DNA of 21,284 nt from positions 1 to 21,284 of the forward strand of contig LJNA01000011.1 in the NCBI GenBank assembly GCA_001304365.1, written 5' to 3'. The notes under the pieces are model-generated. The model did no database searches. It had not been told where the DNA came from and worked only from the letters and a program-made list of their open reading frames with translations. A program made the position numbers and the translations under genes. The first letter of the stretch is position 1, and the number at the start of each line of letters is the position of its first letter. Below are positions 1-6,633 of this stretch, piece after piece. This DNA is from Syntrophobacter sp. DG_60. Its GTDB lineage: Bacteria; Desulfobacterota; Desulfofervidia; Desulfofervidales; DG-60.

Positions 1-1
1 A

Positions 2-1120
2 GATATCCAGGCGTTTTTAAAAGAATTAACAGAAAGTGTTTCAAATCAAAAAAATATTACGGTACATTTAAATTCTCGTATTCATTCTGTAAATGGATCT
101 ATAGGAAACTTTTTGACTGAAGTTAAGAAAAATGGCCACATAGAGAAAATCTCTCACGGGGTAACTATACTTTCCACTGGAGCAGAGGAACTGCTGCCAA
201 ATGAATATCTTTATGGAAAAAATAAGAATGTTACGACACTCCTTGGTTTTGAAGAAAGTTTAGCAAAAGGGGATAAAAGGCTTAAAGAGATAGAAGAATT
301 GGTAATGATACAATGTGTAGGCTCTAGAAACCCTGAGAGACCATATTGTAGCCGCATATGCTGTACTGGTGCCATTAAGTGTGCACTAAAATTTAGGAAA
401 ATAAACAAAAAGGCCAGAGTTTATATACTCTATCGTGATATGATGACCTATGGTCTAAACGAGATGTATTATTTAAGGGCTAGAGAGGAAAATATTCAAT
501 TTATCCGCTACAAAAAGGAATCTCCTCCGACTGTTAAGGAAAAAGGAAATGGGCTTGAAATCAATGTATTAGATACACTGCTTGGTTGGCAAGTAACACT
601 TAATCCAGATTTATTAATCCTTAGCACTGCACTGATTCCTTCTAAAGAAAATGAGGAAATAAGTAAGCTTTATAAGGTCCCATTAACACCTGAAGGCTTT
701 TTTCTAGAGGCCCACATGAAATTAAGGCCAGTAGATTCTCCAACTGATGGCATATTTATTTGCGGATTGGCCCATGGACCAAAAGATATAGATGAGGTAA
801 TTATCCAGGCAAAGGCAGCCGCCGCAAAGGCCTCTTCCATTCTTACAAAAAAGGAGCTCTTTTCTGAACCCCTTATTGTTACTGTAAAAGATGAGTTTTG
901 TGATGGCTGTGCCTACTGTATTGATGTATGTCCATTTTCCACATTAAAATTGATTGAGTACCAGTGGAAAGACACTGTAAAAAAGACCGTTGAGGTAAAT
1001 GAAACCCTATGTAAAGGCTGTGGAAGTTGCCAGGCAACTTGTCCAAAAAATGGTATTATAGTCAAAAACTTTAGCTTAGAGCATATATCAGCCATGATTG
1101 ATGCAGCAATTGGAGCATAA
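2..1120 (+). CDS. hdrA: Heterodisulfide reductase subunit A (HdrA), 3' part, runs off the left edge
   Basis: The frame is open from base 2 to the TAA at 1118-1120, giving the last 372 residues of a protein that is about 650 aa in the family; the TTG at 113 is internal, not a start. HdrA is the flavin/iron-sulfur subunit that bifurcates electrons from hydrogenase to ferredoxin and a disulfide in the cytoplasm. The Cys-rich HdrA signature CVGSR...YCSRICC lies near bases 314-365. A late flavoprotein-like segment (GIFICGLAHGPKDID) lies near 750-790. Two ferredoxin-type 4Fe-4S motifs follow: CDGCAYCIDVCP (about 899-935) and CKGCGSCQATCP (about 1012-1048). No in-frame UGA occurs in this part, although HdrA is a selenoprotein in some organisms. 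The stop codon abuts the hdrC ATG, which indicates translational coupling. The family call is secure; the FAD-binding N-terminus is outside the window. Confidence 0.95.
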   Translation, partial: DIQAFLKELTESVSNQKNITVHLNSRIHSVNGSIGNFLTEVKKNGHIEKISHGVTILSTGAEELLPNEYLYGKNKNVTTLLGFEESLAKGDKRLKEIEELVMIQCVGSRNPERPYCSRICCTGAIKCALKFRKINKKARVYILYRDMMTYGLNEMYYLRAREENIQFIRYKKESPPTVKEKGNGLEINVLDTLLGWQVTLNPDLLILSTALIPSKENEEISKLYKVPLTPEGFFLEAHMKLRPVDSPTDGIFICGLAHGPKDIDEVIIQAKAAAAKASSILTKKELFSEPLIVTVKDEFCDGCAYCIDVCPFSTLKLIEYQWKDTVKKTVEVNETLCKGCGSCQATCPKNGIIVKNFSLEHISAMIDAAIGA

Positions 1121-1660
1121 ATGAAGCCAGTTTCTAACAATTTTAAAAAGGAGGTGGAAGAAAGGAGCGGGCAGAAAATAAGGCTTTGCTATAGCTGCTT
1201 TAAGTGCAGTTTAGGCTGTCCCGTTATCTTTGCCATGGATTATTTCCCTCATCAAATTATTAAGATGATTCAATCTGGTTTTAAAGAAAAGGTGCTTAAC
1301 AGTCATACAATTTGGGTATGTGCCTCCTGTGAAACCTGTGGGACACGCTGCCCAAGTAATATTGATGTAGCAAAGGTAATGGATACCTTGAGAGAAATGG
1401 CTATAGAGGAGAGAGTCCCTCTTGCAGAAAAGAAGGTGGCTCAATTCCACAGAAGCTTTTTGGATTCTGTAAAAAAACATGGTAGGCTTTTTGAGTTTGG
1501 AATGATGGGGGATTATAAAATTAAATCTAGAGATATCTCATTTAAAAAAGATATTTCCCTGGCAAGGGAAACCTATAAGAAAGGGAAATTAATGTTTAAA
1601 CCTGATAACATAAAAGGTATTAAAGAAATAAAGGAAATGTTTAAGAAGGCAGGATTTTGA
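1121..1660 (+). CDS. hdrC: Heterodisulfide reductase subunit C (HdrC)
   Basis: This 179-aa iron-sulfur protein should relay electrons from HdrA to HdrB. It carries two 4Fe-4S motifs in the HdrC pattern: C23-x2-C26-x2-C29-x3-C33 (CYSCFKCSLGCP) and C67-x2-C70-x2-C73-x3-C77 (CASCETCGTRCP). Its length is normal for the family. The ATG directly follows the hdrA stop, with GGAG a few bases upstream inside hdrA. The stop TGA (1658-1660) overlaps the TTG start of hdrB, so the three hdr genes are very likely made in fixed ratio. The C-terminus is Lys-rich and less conserved. There are no membrane segments, so the protein should be soluble, unlike HdrE/DsrM-type partners. The family call is firm. The physiological disulfide (CoM-S-S-CoB is unlikely in a bacterium) cannot be read from the sequence. 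Confidence 0.95.
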   Translation: MKPVSNNFKKEVEERSGQKIRLCYSCFKCSLGCPVIFAMDYFPHQIIKMIQSGFKEKVLNSHTIWVCASCETCGTRCPSNIDVAKVMDTLREMAIEERVPLAEKKVAQFHRSFLDSVKKHGRLFEFGMMGDYKIKSRDISFKKDISLARETYKKGKLMFKPDNIKGIKEIKEMFKKAGF

Positions 1661-2502
1661 AAATATCTTACTATCCAGGTTGTACGCTTTTAAGTTCAGC
1701 AAAGGAATTTGATGAGTCAAGCAGGGCAGTTTTACATCATCTAGATATAGAGCCCTTAGAACTTCCAGACTGGAATTGTTGTGGGGCTACATCTGCGCAT
1801 AATATAAGCTCTTACTTGGCTATAGCACTTAATGCTAGAAACTTAGCTATTGCTGAGAAGATGGGTCTAGATGTAGTGATACCTTGTGCTGCTTGTTTTA
1901 ATAGACTTAAGGCAGCAGAAAAGGCATTAATTAAAAACGAATTTAAGGAATTTCCATTTGAAGGTAAGATAAAGGTCCACAATTTACTTTATTTTTTATA
2001 TAATTCTTATTTCTTAGATCAGATTTCCAAAAAGAAAAAAATTTCTTTAAGCAATATAAAAGCAGTGGCCTATTATGGCTGCCTGGTTACTAGAAACCCT
2101 AAAATAACGGATATATCTGAATATGAGTATCCTAACAGTATGGATGAAATACTTAAAGCTGTAGGGGTAAATTGCATCCCTTGGGCATATAAGACAGATT
2201 GTTGTGGGGCGGCATTAACTGTTGCCAGGCCAGAGATTGTGTATAAACTTGTGGCACGTCTCTATGATGAGGCCATTCGTGCTGGAGCAGAGTGTATAGC
2301 AGTTGCCTGCCCACTCTGCCATGCAAACTTGGATATGAAACAACAGGAGATAAATAAAACCTATGGAAAAGACTATTATATTCCCATATTTTATTTTACT
2401 GAACTTTTAGGTCTTTCATTTGGGCTAAATGAAACTCGAGTTTGGTTGAGTAGACATTTTGTGGATCCCAGGCCATTTTTAAGAGAAAAAAGGCTATATT
2501 AA
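1657..2502 (+). CDS. hdrB: Heterodisulfide reductase subunit B (HdrB), TTG start
   Basis: HdrB (281 aa) is the disulfide-reducing catalytic subunit and binds two unusual iron-sulfur clusters through CCG domains. Domain 1 is C9...C41-C42-G...C77-x2-C80. Domain 2 is C142...C182-C183-G...C218-x2-C221, with C213 nearby. Both are complete, so the protein should be active. The start is TTG at 1657, overlapping the hdrC stop as TTGA, with GGCAGGA upstream. The choice is supported because KISYYPGC follows directly, as at the N-terminus of HdrB proteins, and no ATG fits. In methanogens the substrate is CoM-S-S-CoB. In sulfate reducers the natural acceptor is uncertain and may be a DsrC-type or other thiol/disulfide; that is inference. 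Confidence 0.95.
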   Translation: MKISYYPGCTLLSSAKEFDESSRAVLHHLDIEPLELPDWNCCGATSAHNISSYLAIALNARNLAIAEKMGLDVVIPCAACFNRLKAAEKALIKNEFKEFPFEGKIKVHNLLYFLYNSYFLDQISKKKKISLSNIKAVAYYGCLVTRNPKITDISEYEYPNSMDEILKAVGVNCIPWAYKTDCCGAALTVARPEIVYKLVARLYDEAIRAGAECIAVACPLCHANLDMKQQEINKTYGKDYYIPIFYFTELLGLSFGLNETRVWLSRHFVDPRPFLREKRLY

Positions 2503-2515
2503 AAAAGGAGACATT

Positions 2516-2929
2516 ATGAATTACGAACCCTTAATTATCGGATTTTTATGTAATTGGTGTGCCTATGCCGGGGCCGATCTTGCAGGGACATCAAGAATAC
2601 AATATCCTCCAAACCTGCGTATCATCAGGGTTATGTGTACTGGCATGATACATCCAAACTTGGTCATACATGCGTTGACCAAAGGGGCAGACGGGGTGCT
2701 TATAGCAGGCTGACATCCAGGTGAATGCCATTACCTGGAAGGTAATCTAAGGGCAAAATCTAGGGCGGATGCTATTTATGTAATGATGGAAGACTTTGGC
2801 CTGGAGCCAGAGCGTTTTAGACTGGAATGGGTATCCGCATCTGAGGCACAGAAATTTGCTGAGGTAGTAACTGAGATGACAGAGGCCTTAAAGGCCCTGG
2901 GTCCAAGCCCATATAGTACGAGGGGATAA
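2516..2929 (+). CDS. mvhD: Selenocysteine-containing MvhD (hydrogenase-Hdr linker, 2Fe-2S)
   Basis: MvhD passes electrons from the hydrogenase MvhAG to HdrA. The frame reads [19 protein letters not shown] (C12, C15), then C41, then [20 protein letters not shown], and continues to TAA at 2927-2929. This gives 137 aa, the normal family length. The UGA (2711-2713, residue 66) sits exactly where MvhD proteins have the Cys of the AGCHPGxCHY motif, and the 71 codons after it are clearly MvhD sequence. A SECIS-like hairpin begins 16 nt after the UGA. The related methanogen VhuD is a known selenoprotein. The start has a good site (AAAAGGAG). A conventional caller stops at residue 65 and loses the essential half. 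A disabling nonsense mutation is possible but unlikely, because mvhA downstream shows the same arrangement. SelB and tRNA-Sec must be encoded elsewhere. Confidence 0.93.
2711..2754 (+). promoter_or_regulatory. UGA-Sec codon and SECIS-like hairpin in mvhD
   Basis: The UGA at 2711-2713 is followed after 16 nt by a perfect 6-bp stem, ATTACC (2730-2735) and GGTAAT (2741-2746), closing a 5-nt loop TGGAA (2736-2740). A short lower stem GCC (2727-2729) / GGC (2752-2754) can form across an internal loop. Bacterial SECIS elements lie just downstream of the UGA and have a small apical loop with a G among its first nucleotides; this fits. The UGA-to-loop distance is 22 nt, identical to that in mvhA. Confidence 0.8.
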
Positions 2930-2932
2930 AAA

Positions 2933-3136
2933 ATGGCCATTGATCTTTCTAAAATTTTTGAAGGAAAAAAATTTATGTGGGATGGAATGACTTATGAAAC
3001 CGAGGAGCAGGCAAAGGAAGTTATGGAAAGGTATAAAAAGGATGGCTTTGAAGTAAGAACGGTCAAGGAGGGCGATCAATATTTAGTTTACTCAAGGCGG
3101 GAGGTTGCCCCAGAAAAAGAAGGGGTAGAAGGGTAA
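2933..3136 (+). CDS. Small conserved-context protein of unknown function, 67 aa
   Basis: I do not recognise this family. It is a charged 67-aa protein with no Cys, signal peptide or membrane segment. Its pattern suggests a short beta strand around KKFMWDGMTYE, a helix around EEQAKEVMERYKKDG, then a strand pair FEVRTVKEGDQYLVYSR, so a small alpha/beta fold is plausible. It starts four bases after the mvhD stop, with GAGGGG about 8 nt before the ATG, and is followed by mvhG. Its place inside the operon, between the linker and the hydrogenase small subunit, suggests a structural, assembly or regulatory role for the Mvh-Hdr complex; that is context only. The overlapping reverse-strand frames lack ribosome sites. 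Confidence 0.75.
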   Translation: MAIDLSKIFEGKKFMWDGMTYETEEQAKEVMERYKKDGFEVRTVKEGDQYLVYSRREVAPEKEGVEG

Positions 3137-3182
3137 AAGAGATGGCAGCAATTTCACCTTAAAAAAGAAAGGAGGTCTAGCT

Positions 3183-4139
3183 ATGGCACTAAAAATTTGG
3201 GAGGACTGGTTTAATGCCTGTTCTGGCTGTGAGATATCTATCCTAAATATCGGTGATCCCTTGGTTGATTTACTACCCAAACTGGAATTTGTTCACTGTA
3301 CAGCACTTATGGATCACAAGTTCTTCGGCCAGACAGGAGAAGGAGATCCATCTGCCATGGATATACCAGAGGTAGATGTAGCAATCTTGTCGGGTGGTAT
3401 TCGCAATGAGGAGATGAAACATGAGCTGGAAGAGGTAAGGAAGAAGGCCAAGTTCCTTATTGCCCTAGGTAGCTGTGCCTGTTATGGGGGTGTTCCAGCC
3501 ATGGCAAACATGTGGACCAATGAGGAGGTCTTTGAAAAGTTATATCGTGGGTGTGTAAGTACCGAACCCTCACCCAACCCCAGTGATCCCAACATCCCCC
3601 CATGGACAGATCGCGTTTACGCACTGGATGAAATAGTAAAGGTAGATATCTATATTCCAGGCTGTCCACCTCATCCTGATTGGATTGCAGATGCTATAAC
3701 TGCTCTAATCGAGGGCAAAACTGAGTGGAAGTTGCCAGAGAGGAGTGTGTGTGACACCTGTCCTTTAATCCGAGAAAAGAAGGCCCTTGCTAGTGGGGTC
3801 ATTAAGCGGTCCACAGAGAACTTGACCTTTGATCCCAATGAACCGCTTGATAAGATGCGCTGCATCAATGAACAAGGATTTCTGTGCTTAGGCCCGGTAA
3901 CCTTAGCGGGTTGTGCCGGAAAGACTGGTGTTCCTAGATGCATACAGGCACGCACCCCTTGCAGGGGATGCTTTGGGCCCATCAGAAAAGGAGCCATTCC
4001 TATGGTAGATATGATAGGTGCTATGAGCTCCATCGGTCTGGATGCCAAAACAGTGGTGGATCGCAGGGCCATAATGAACCGTTACATCGGTGGTCAAAAT
4101 AGATTAAGGCCCCTGCCTGCACGACCAATAAAAAGGTAA
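3183..4139 (+). CDS. mvhG: [NiFe(Se)] hydrogenase small subunit, MvhG type
   Basis: This 318-aa protein is the small, electron-transferring subunit of a group 3c (methyl-viologen-reducing, cytoplasmic) hydrogenase. It has the small-subunit N-terminus WFNACSGCEISIL, where C-x2-C gives the first ligands of the proximal 4Fe-4S cluster. GSCACYGG and PGCPPHPDWI supply the remaining proximal ligands. The C-terminal part has CDTCP, CLGPVTLAGC and TPCRGCFGP, enough cysteines for two further 4Fe-4S clusters. There is no Tat signal peptide, which agrees with a cytoplasmic enzyme. The start is ATG 3183 with AGGAGG eight nt upstream. It should pair with mvhA, 17 nt downstream, and pass electrons to MvhD. 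Confidence 0.95.
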   Translation: MALKIWEDWFNACSGCEISILNIGDPLVDLLPKLEFVHCTALMDHKFFGQTGEGDPSAMDIPEVDVAILSGGIRNEEMKHELEEVRKKAKFLIALGSCACYGGVPAMANMWTNEEVFEKLYRGCVSTEPSPNPSDPNIPPWTDRVYALDEIVKVDIYIPGCPPHPDWIADAITALIEGKTEWKLPERSVCDTCPLIREKKALASGVIKRSTENLTFDPNEPLDKMRCINEQGFLCLGPVTLAGCAGKTGVPRCIQARTPCRGCFGPIRKGAIPMVDMIGAMSSIGLDAKTVVDRRAIMNRYIGGQNRLRPLPARPIKR

Positions 4140-4156
4140 AGGAGGTAAGAAAAGAC

Positions 4157-5602
4157 ATGGGAAAGACCATTAATATACAGCCAGTGACTAGGATTGAGGG
4201 GCACGCCAGGGTAGTTATACAGCTTGATGACTCTGGCAATGTATCAGATGCCAGGTTCCATGTGTCAACCTCAAGGGCCTTTGAGAAATTCTGTGAGGGA
4301 AGACCTGTTGAAGAGATGCCCCGCATTGTTTGCCACATCTGTGGGATTTGTCCCTGGGCTCATAGCTCAGCTTCAGCCAAGGCTACTGATGCGGTATTTG
4401 GAGTTACCCCACCGCCAGCAGCCATCAAATTGCGAAGGCTGATGCAGGCTATAGCTTATATTTCTGATAAGATACTCCATTTCTACTTCCTATCTGCCCC
4501 TGATTTTGTCATGGGGCCAGATGCCGATTATTCGGTGAGAAATGTAATGGGTATTGTTAATCAGGCTCCTGATATAGCCAAAAAGGTAGTCCATGCCCGT
4601 TGGCTTGGTGCCCATCTGATAGAAAGTTTTGCAGGAAGGGCCATTCATCCTACCTTTAATCTCCCTGGTGGTGTGAGTAAACCCATGACTGAGTCAGAAA
4701 GACAGGAGCTTTTAAAAGGGGCCCAGGAGCTGCTGGAATTTAGCAAATTCTCCATAGAATTTGCTAAAGAGAATGTGTTTGCCAAATACGAGGATGCCAT
4801 AAAGAGCATAGGCGTTATCAATGTAGGGTACATAGGTACTGTAGCTGATGATGGCTCTCTTGATTTTTATGATGGAAAGATAAGACTCATGAAACCGGAT
4901 GGAAGCTATGACGATTTTGCCTACCATGAATACACTGATCATATCGGTGAGAAGGTGATGCCCTGGTCCTATCCAAAATTTCCCTATGCTAAGAAATGGG
5001 GTAATTTCTCTATGGACCTGGATAACCCAGTGGGCATTTATAGAAGCAATTGCCTGGCCCGCATCAACGTGGCCGATAAGATGAAGACCCCACTGGCCCA
5101 AGCTGAATTAGAGGAATTCAGGAGTAAGTTTGGAAGACCCACTCACCTTACTCTGCTTTATCACTATGCTAGGCTGATTGAAATGCTACAGAATGCTGAA
5201 GAGGCAGTCCAATTGCTTGAAGATCCGGAGATTGCCAGTCCAGATATAAGGGCTAAGGTTGAGCCAAAGGCAGGTCGAGGAGTAGGATGTGTGGAGGCTC
5301 CCCGAGGAACCCTTATCCATGACTATGAGTGTGACGAAAATGGCTTGATCAACAATGTCAACCTTATTGTTGGTACTACCCACAACCAGGCAGCCATAAA
5401 TATGTCGGTAAAGCAGGCCGCTTCTACCCTCATCAAGGATGGCAAATATGATCAAGGAATCTTAAACAAGGTAGAGATGGCCATACGCCCCTATGACCCA
5501 TGACTTTCCTGTGCTGCTCACCGCCTGGATGGCGGCATAGCTCTTGAGTTAAGCATCTTAGATGCTGATGGAAACCTGATTGACAAGATGCAAAACTGTT
5601 AA
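4157..5602 (+). CDS. mvhA: Selenocysteine-containing [NiFeSe] hydrogenase large subunit, MvhA type
   Basis: MvhA is the H2-oxidising catalytic subunit. The L1 motif is C62-x2-C65-x3-H69 (CGICPWAH). The L2 motif reads D447-P448-UGA-L-S-C452-A-A-H455: the first L2 cysteine, a terminal Ni ligand, is replaced by UGA (5501-5503, residue 449). After the UGA the frame continues through CAAH and 26 more residues to TAA at 5600-5602, giving 481 aa. This fits the family, in which a short C-terminal tail is removed by a protease after the L2 His. A SECIS-like hairpin follows the UGA, so this is best read as a [NiFeSe] enzyme. Sec as a Ni ligand is established in group 1 NiFeSe hydrogenases and in the methanogen VhuU, which is a separate peptide there but fused here. 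The start is ATG 4157 with AAAGGAGG upstream. Without recoding, the protein would end one residue before a Ni ligand. Confidence 0.94.
5501..5541 (+). promoter_or_regulatory. UGA-Sec codon and SECIS-like hairpin in mvhA
   Basis: The UGA at 5501-5503 is followed by a 5-bp GC stem, CCGCC (5521-5525) and GGCGG (5531-5535), with a 5-nt loop TGGAT (5526-5530). A weaker outer pairing GCT (5516-5518) / AGC (5539-5541) is possible. The UGA-to-loop distance is 22 nt, exactly as in mvhD, and the loops share TGGA although the stems differ completely. Such covariation with a constant loop is what a shared SelB-binding element should look like. Confidence 0.8.
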
Positions 5603-5620
5603 CCACTGTATGTTATTTTT

Positions 5621-5663
5621 TTGAGCCACAGAATTTGATTGGATTTTGTGGCTCAATCTTTTT
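5621..5663 (+). terminator. Intrinsic terminator-like hairpin after mvhA
   Basis: TTGAGCCACAGAAT (5621-5634) pairs with ATTTTGTGGCTCAA (5643-5656), 14 bp with one G-U pair, around the 8-nt loop TTGATTGG. TCTTTTT (5657-5663) follows. It lies 18 nt after the mvhA stop and just before the ribosome site of the protease gene. It may end most transcripts while letting a fraction continue, so the maturation protease would be made in smaller amounts than the hydrogenase. Confidence 0.75.
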
Positions 5664-5676
5664 CTGAGGTAAGAAT

Positions 5677-6174
5677 TTGATATCACAGATACCCAATAGA
5701 TCCAAAGTAGTCTTTGGATGTGGAAACATCCTGCTGGGGGATGATGGTTTTGGCCCAGCAGTGGTGGAATACCTTAAAGAAAACTATTCTTTCCCAGAAG
5801 ATACTCTGCTTATGGATGTGGGGACCGGCATCCGAAATATCCTATTTGACCTTCTCTTAGCAGAGCAAAGGCCTAAAAGGATTATCATTGTGGATGCAGT
5901 GGACTATAAGGATAGAAAACCAGGAGAGGTCTTTGAAATCCCCATAGAAGGCATTCCGAAAACCAAAGTTCATGACTTTAGCTTGCATCAACAACCCTCC
6001 ATAAATCTTCTCAAGGAACTTCAACATTACACTGATACAGAGGTAGTGGTTATTGCTGTGCAGGTGAAAGAAATTCCCAAAGACATGAAGATAGGTCTAT
6101 CAAAAATCATGGAGGCTGCAATCCCTAAAGCATGTGAATATATTATGAGATGTCTCGCTCAACCCACCCGTTGA
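5677..6174 (+). CDS. Hydrogenase maturation protease (HycI/HyaD/FrhD family, M52)
   Basis: This 165-aa protein is the endopeptidase expected to trim the 26-residue C-terminal tail of MvhA after Ni insertion. Family marks are the N-terminal VFGCGNILLGDDGFGP, the central IIIVDAVDY, and HDFSLHQQP. These correspond to the acidic, Asp and His positions that sense nickel in this family; the first is Asp (GDDG) where several members have Glu. The start is TTG 5677 with GAGGT six nt upstream; there is no better in-frame ATG before the conserved glycine-rich segment. Its place behind mvhA makes the match of protease and substrate likely. Since the Ni site here carries Sec, the enzyme must recognise a Sec-containing precursor; that is inference. 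Confidence 0.9.
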   Translation: MISQIPNRSKVVFGCGNILLGDDGFGPAVVEYLKENYSFPEDTLLMDVGTGIRNILFDLLLAEQRPKRIIIVDAVDYKDRKPGEVFEIPIEGIPKTKVHDFSLHQQPSINLLKELQHYTDTEVVVIAVQVKEIPKDMKIGLSKIMEAAIPKACEYIMRCLAQPTR

Positions 6175-6221
6175 AGTGACATTTGGGCTATTTTAGATCT
6201 ATTTTTTCAAATTGCCCTATA

Positions 6222-6255
6222 TTGACACAAAACAGCTAAATGATACATTAAAGAT
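6222..6255 (+). promoter_or_regulatory. Sigma70-like promoter placing the start at or next to the ATG
   Basis: TTGACA (6222-6227), a 16-nt spacer and TACATT (6244-6249) are followed by only six bases before the ATG at 6256. Transcription would be expected to begin at about the A of the ATG, giving a leaderless or nearly leaderless mRNA. This fits the absence of a clear Shine-Dalgarno site before this gene. Confidence 0.55.
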
Positions 6256-6633
6256 ATGAAAGGGCTTATTAGCTTTGAGGAAATAAAACAGAGGTATGAA
6301 AGAGGGGAAGACCCATTTGCCTTAACCTTGGAGAAGTGGATAAGGATTAAAGAATTCCTTGATAAAGAGATAAGCTATTCAGAGATTGTCCAACTGTTTG
6401 GGGCAACTACTCTGAAGGTTCCATTTTGTTTTGATTATGCCCCCAATTGCAACCTATGCCCTTTAGAAAAGATCTGTCAAGAGCCTTCCACCTATCATCA
6501 AATCTTAAAACTCCTCTACTATCTCTTGGCCACTGGGATGCCTTTAGAAAAGAAGTCGCTTATAGAATTGGTAGATAAACTAATTGAAGAGATAAAAGAG
6601 GCTCAAATGGCATGGAAAAAGAGGCTCTATTAA
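6256..6633 (+). CDS. Small putative iron-sulfur protein with endonuclease III-type Cys spacing
   Basis: I do not recognise the family of this 125-aa protein. In its middle is C58-x6-C65-x2-C68-x5-C74 (CFDYAPNCNLCPLEKIC), the spacing that binds the 4Fe-4S cluster at the C-terminus of EndoIII/MutY glycosylases, with a similar Pro before the second Cys and an acidic/basic stretch before the fourth. It has no helix-hairpin-helix or glycosylase domain. The N-terminal 55 residues and the C-terminal 50 are predicted by eye to be helical and charged. The gene overlaps uvrA by 22 nt, and uvrA overlaps an alkyltransferase gene, so a DNA-repair role is plausible from context. Alternatives are a zinc site or an unrelated Cys cluster. 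Signal peptide and membrane segments are absent. Confidence 0.75.
   Translation: MKGLISFEEIKQRYERGEDPFALTLEKWIRIKEFLDKEISYSEIVQLFGATTLKVPFCFDYAPNCNLCPLEKICQEPSTYHQILKLLYYLLATGMPLEKKSLIELVDKLIEEIKEAQMAWKKRLY

Noticed and set aside
2711..2713. Reading mvhD as a truncated 65-aa gene (a pseudogene)
   Set aside because: The frame continues for 71 codons of clear MvhD sequence, the UGA is at a conserved Cys, and a hairpin with matched spacing follows; mvhA repeats the pattern.
3671..4338. Minus-strand ORFs of 64-133 codons opposite mvhG and mvhA
   Set aside because: They overlap conserved genes, lack ribosome sites and have no family features; they are shadows of coding sequence.
5501..5503. Reading mvhA as ending at DP, without the second Ni-binding motif
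   Set aside because: UGA-LSCAAH directly continues the L2 motif, with a normal-length C-terminal tail and stop; Sec is the better reading.
6181..6220. Possible terminator after the hydrogenase protease gene (GGGC…GCCC)
   Set aside because: Only four base pairs are convincing and the T-rich part is inside the loop, not after the stem.
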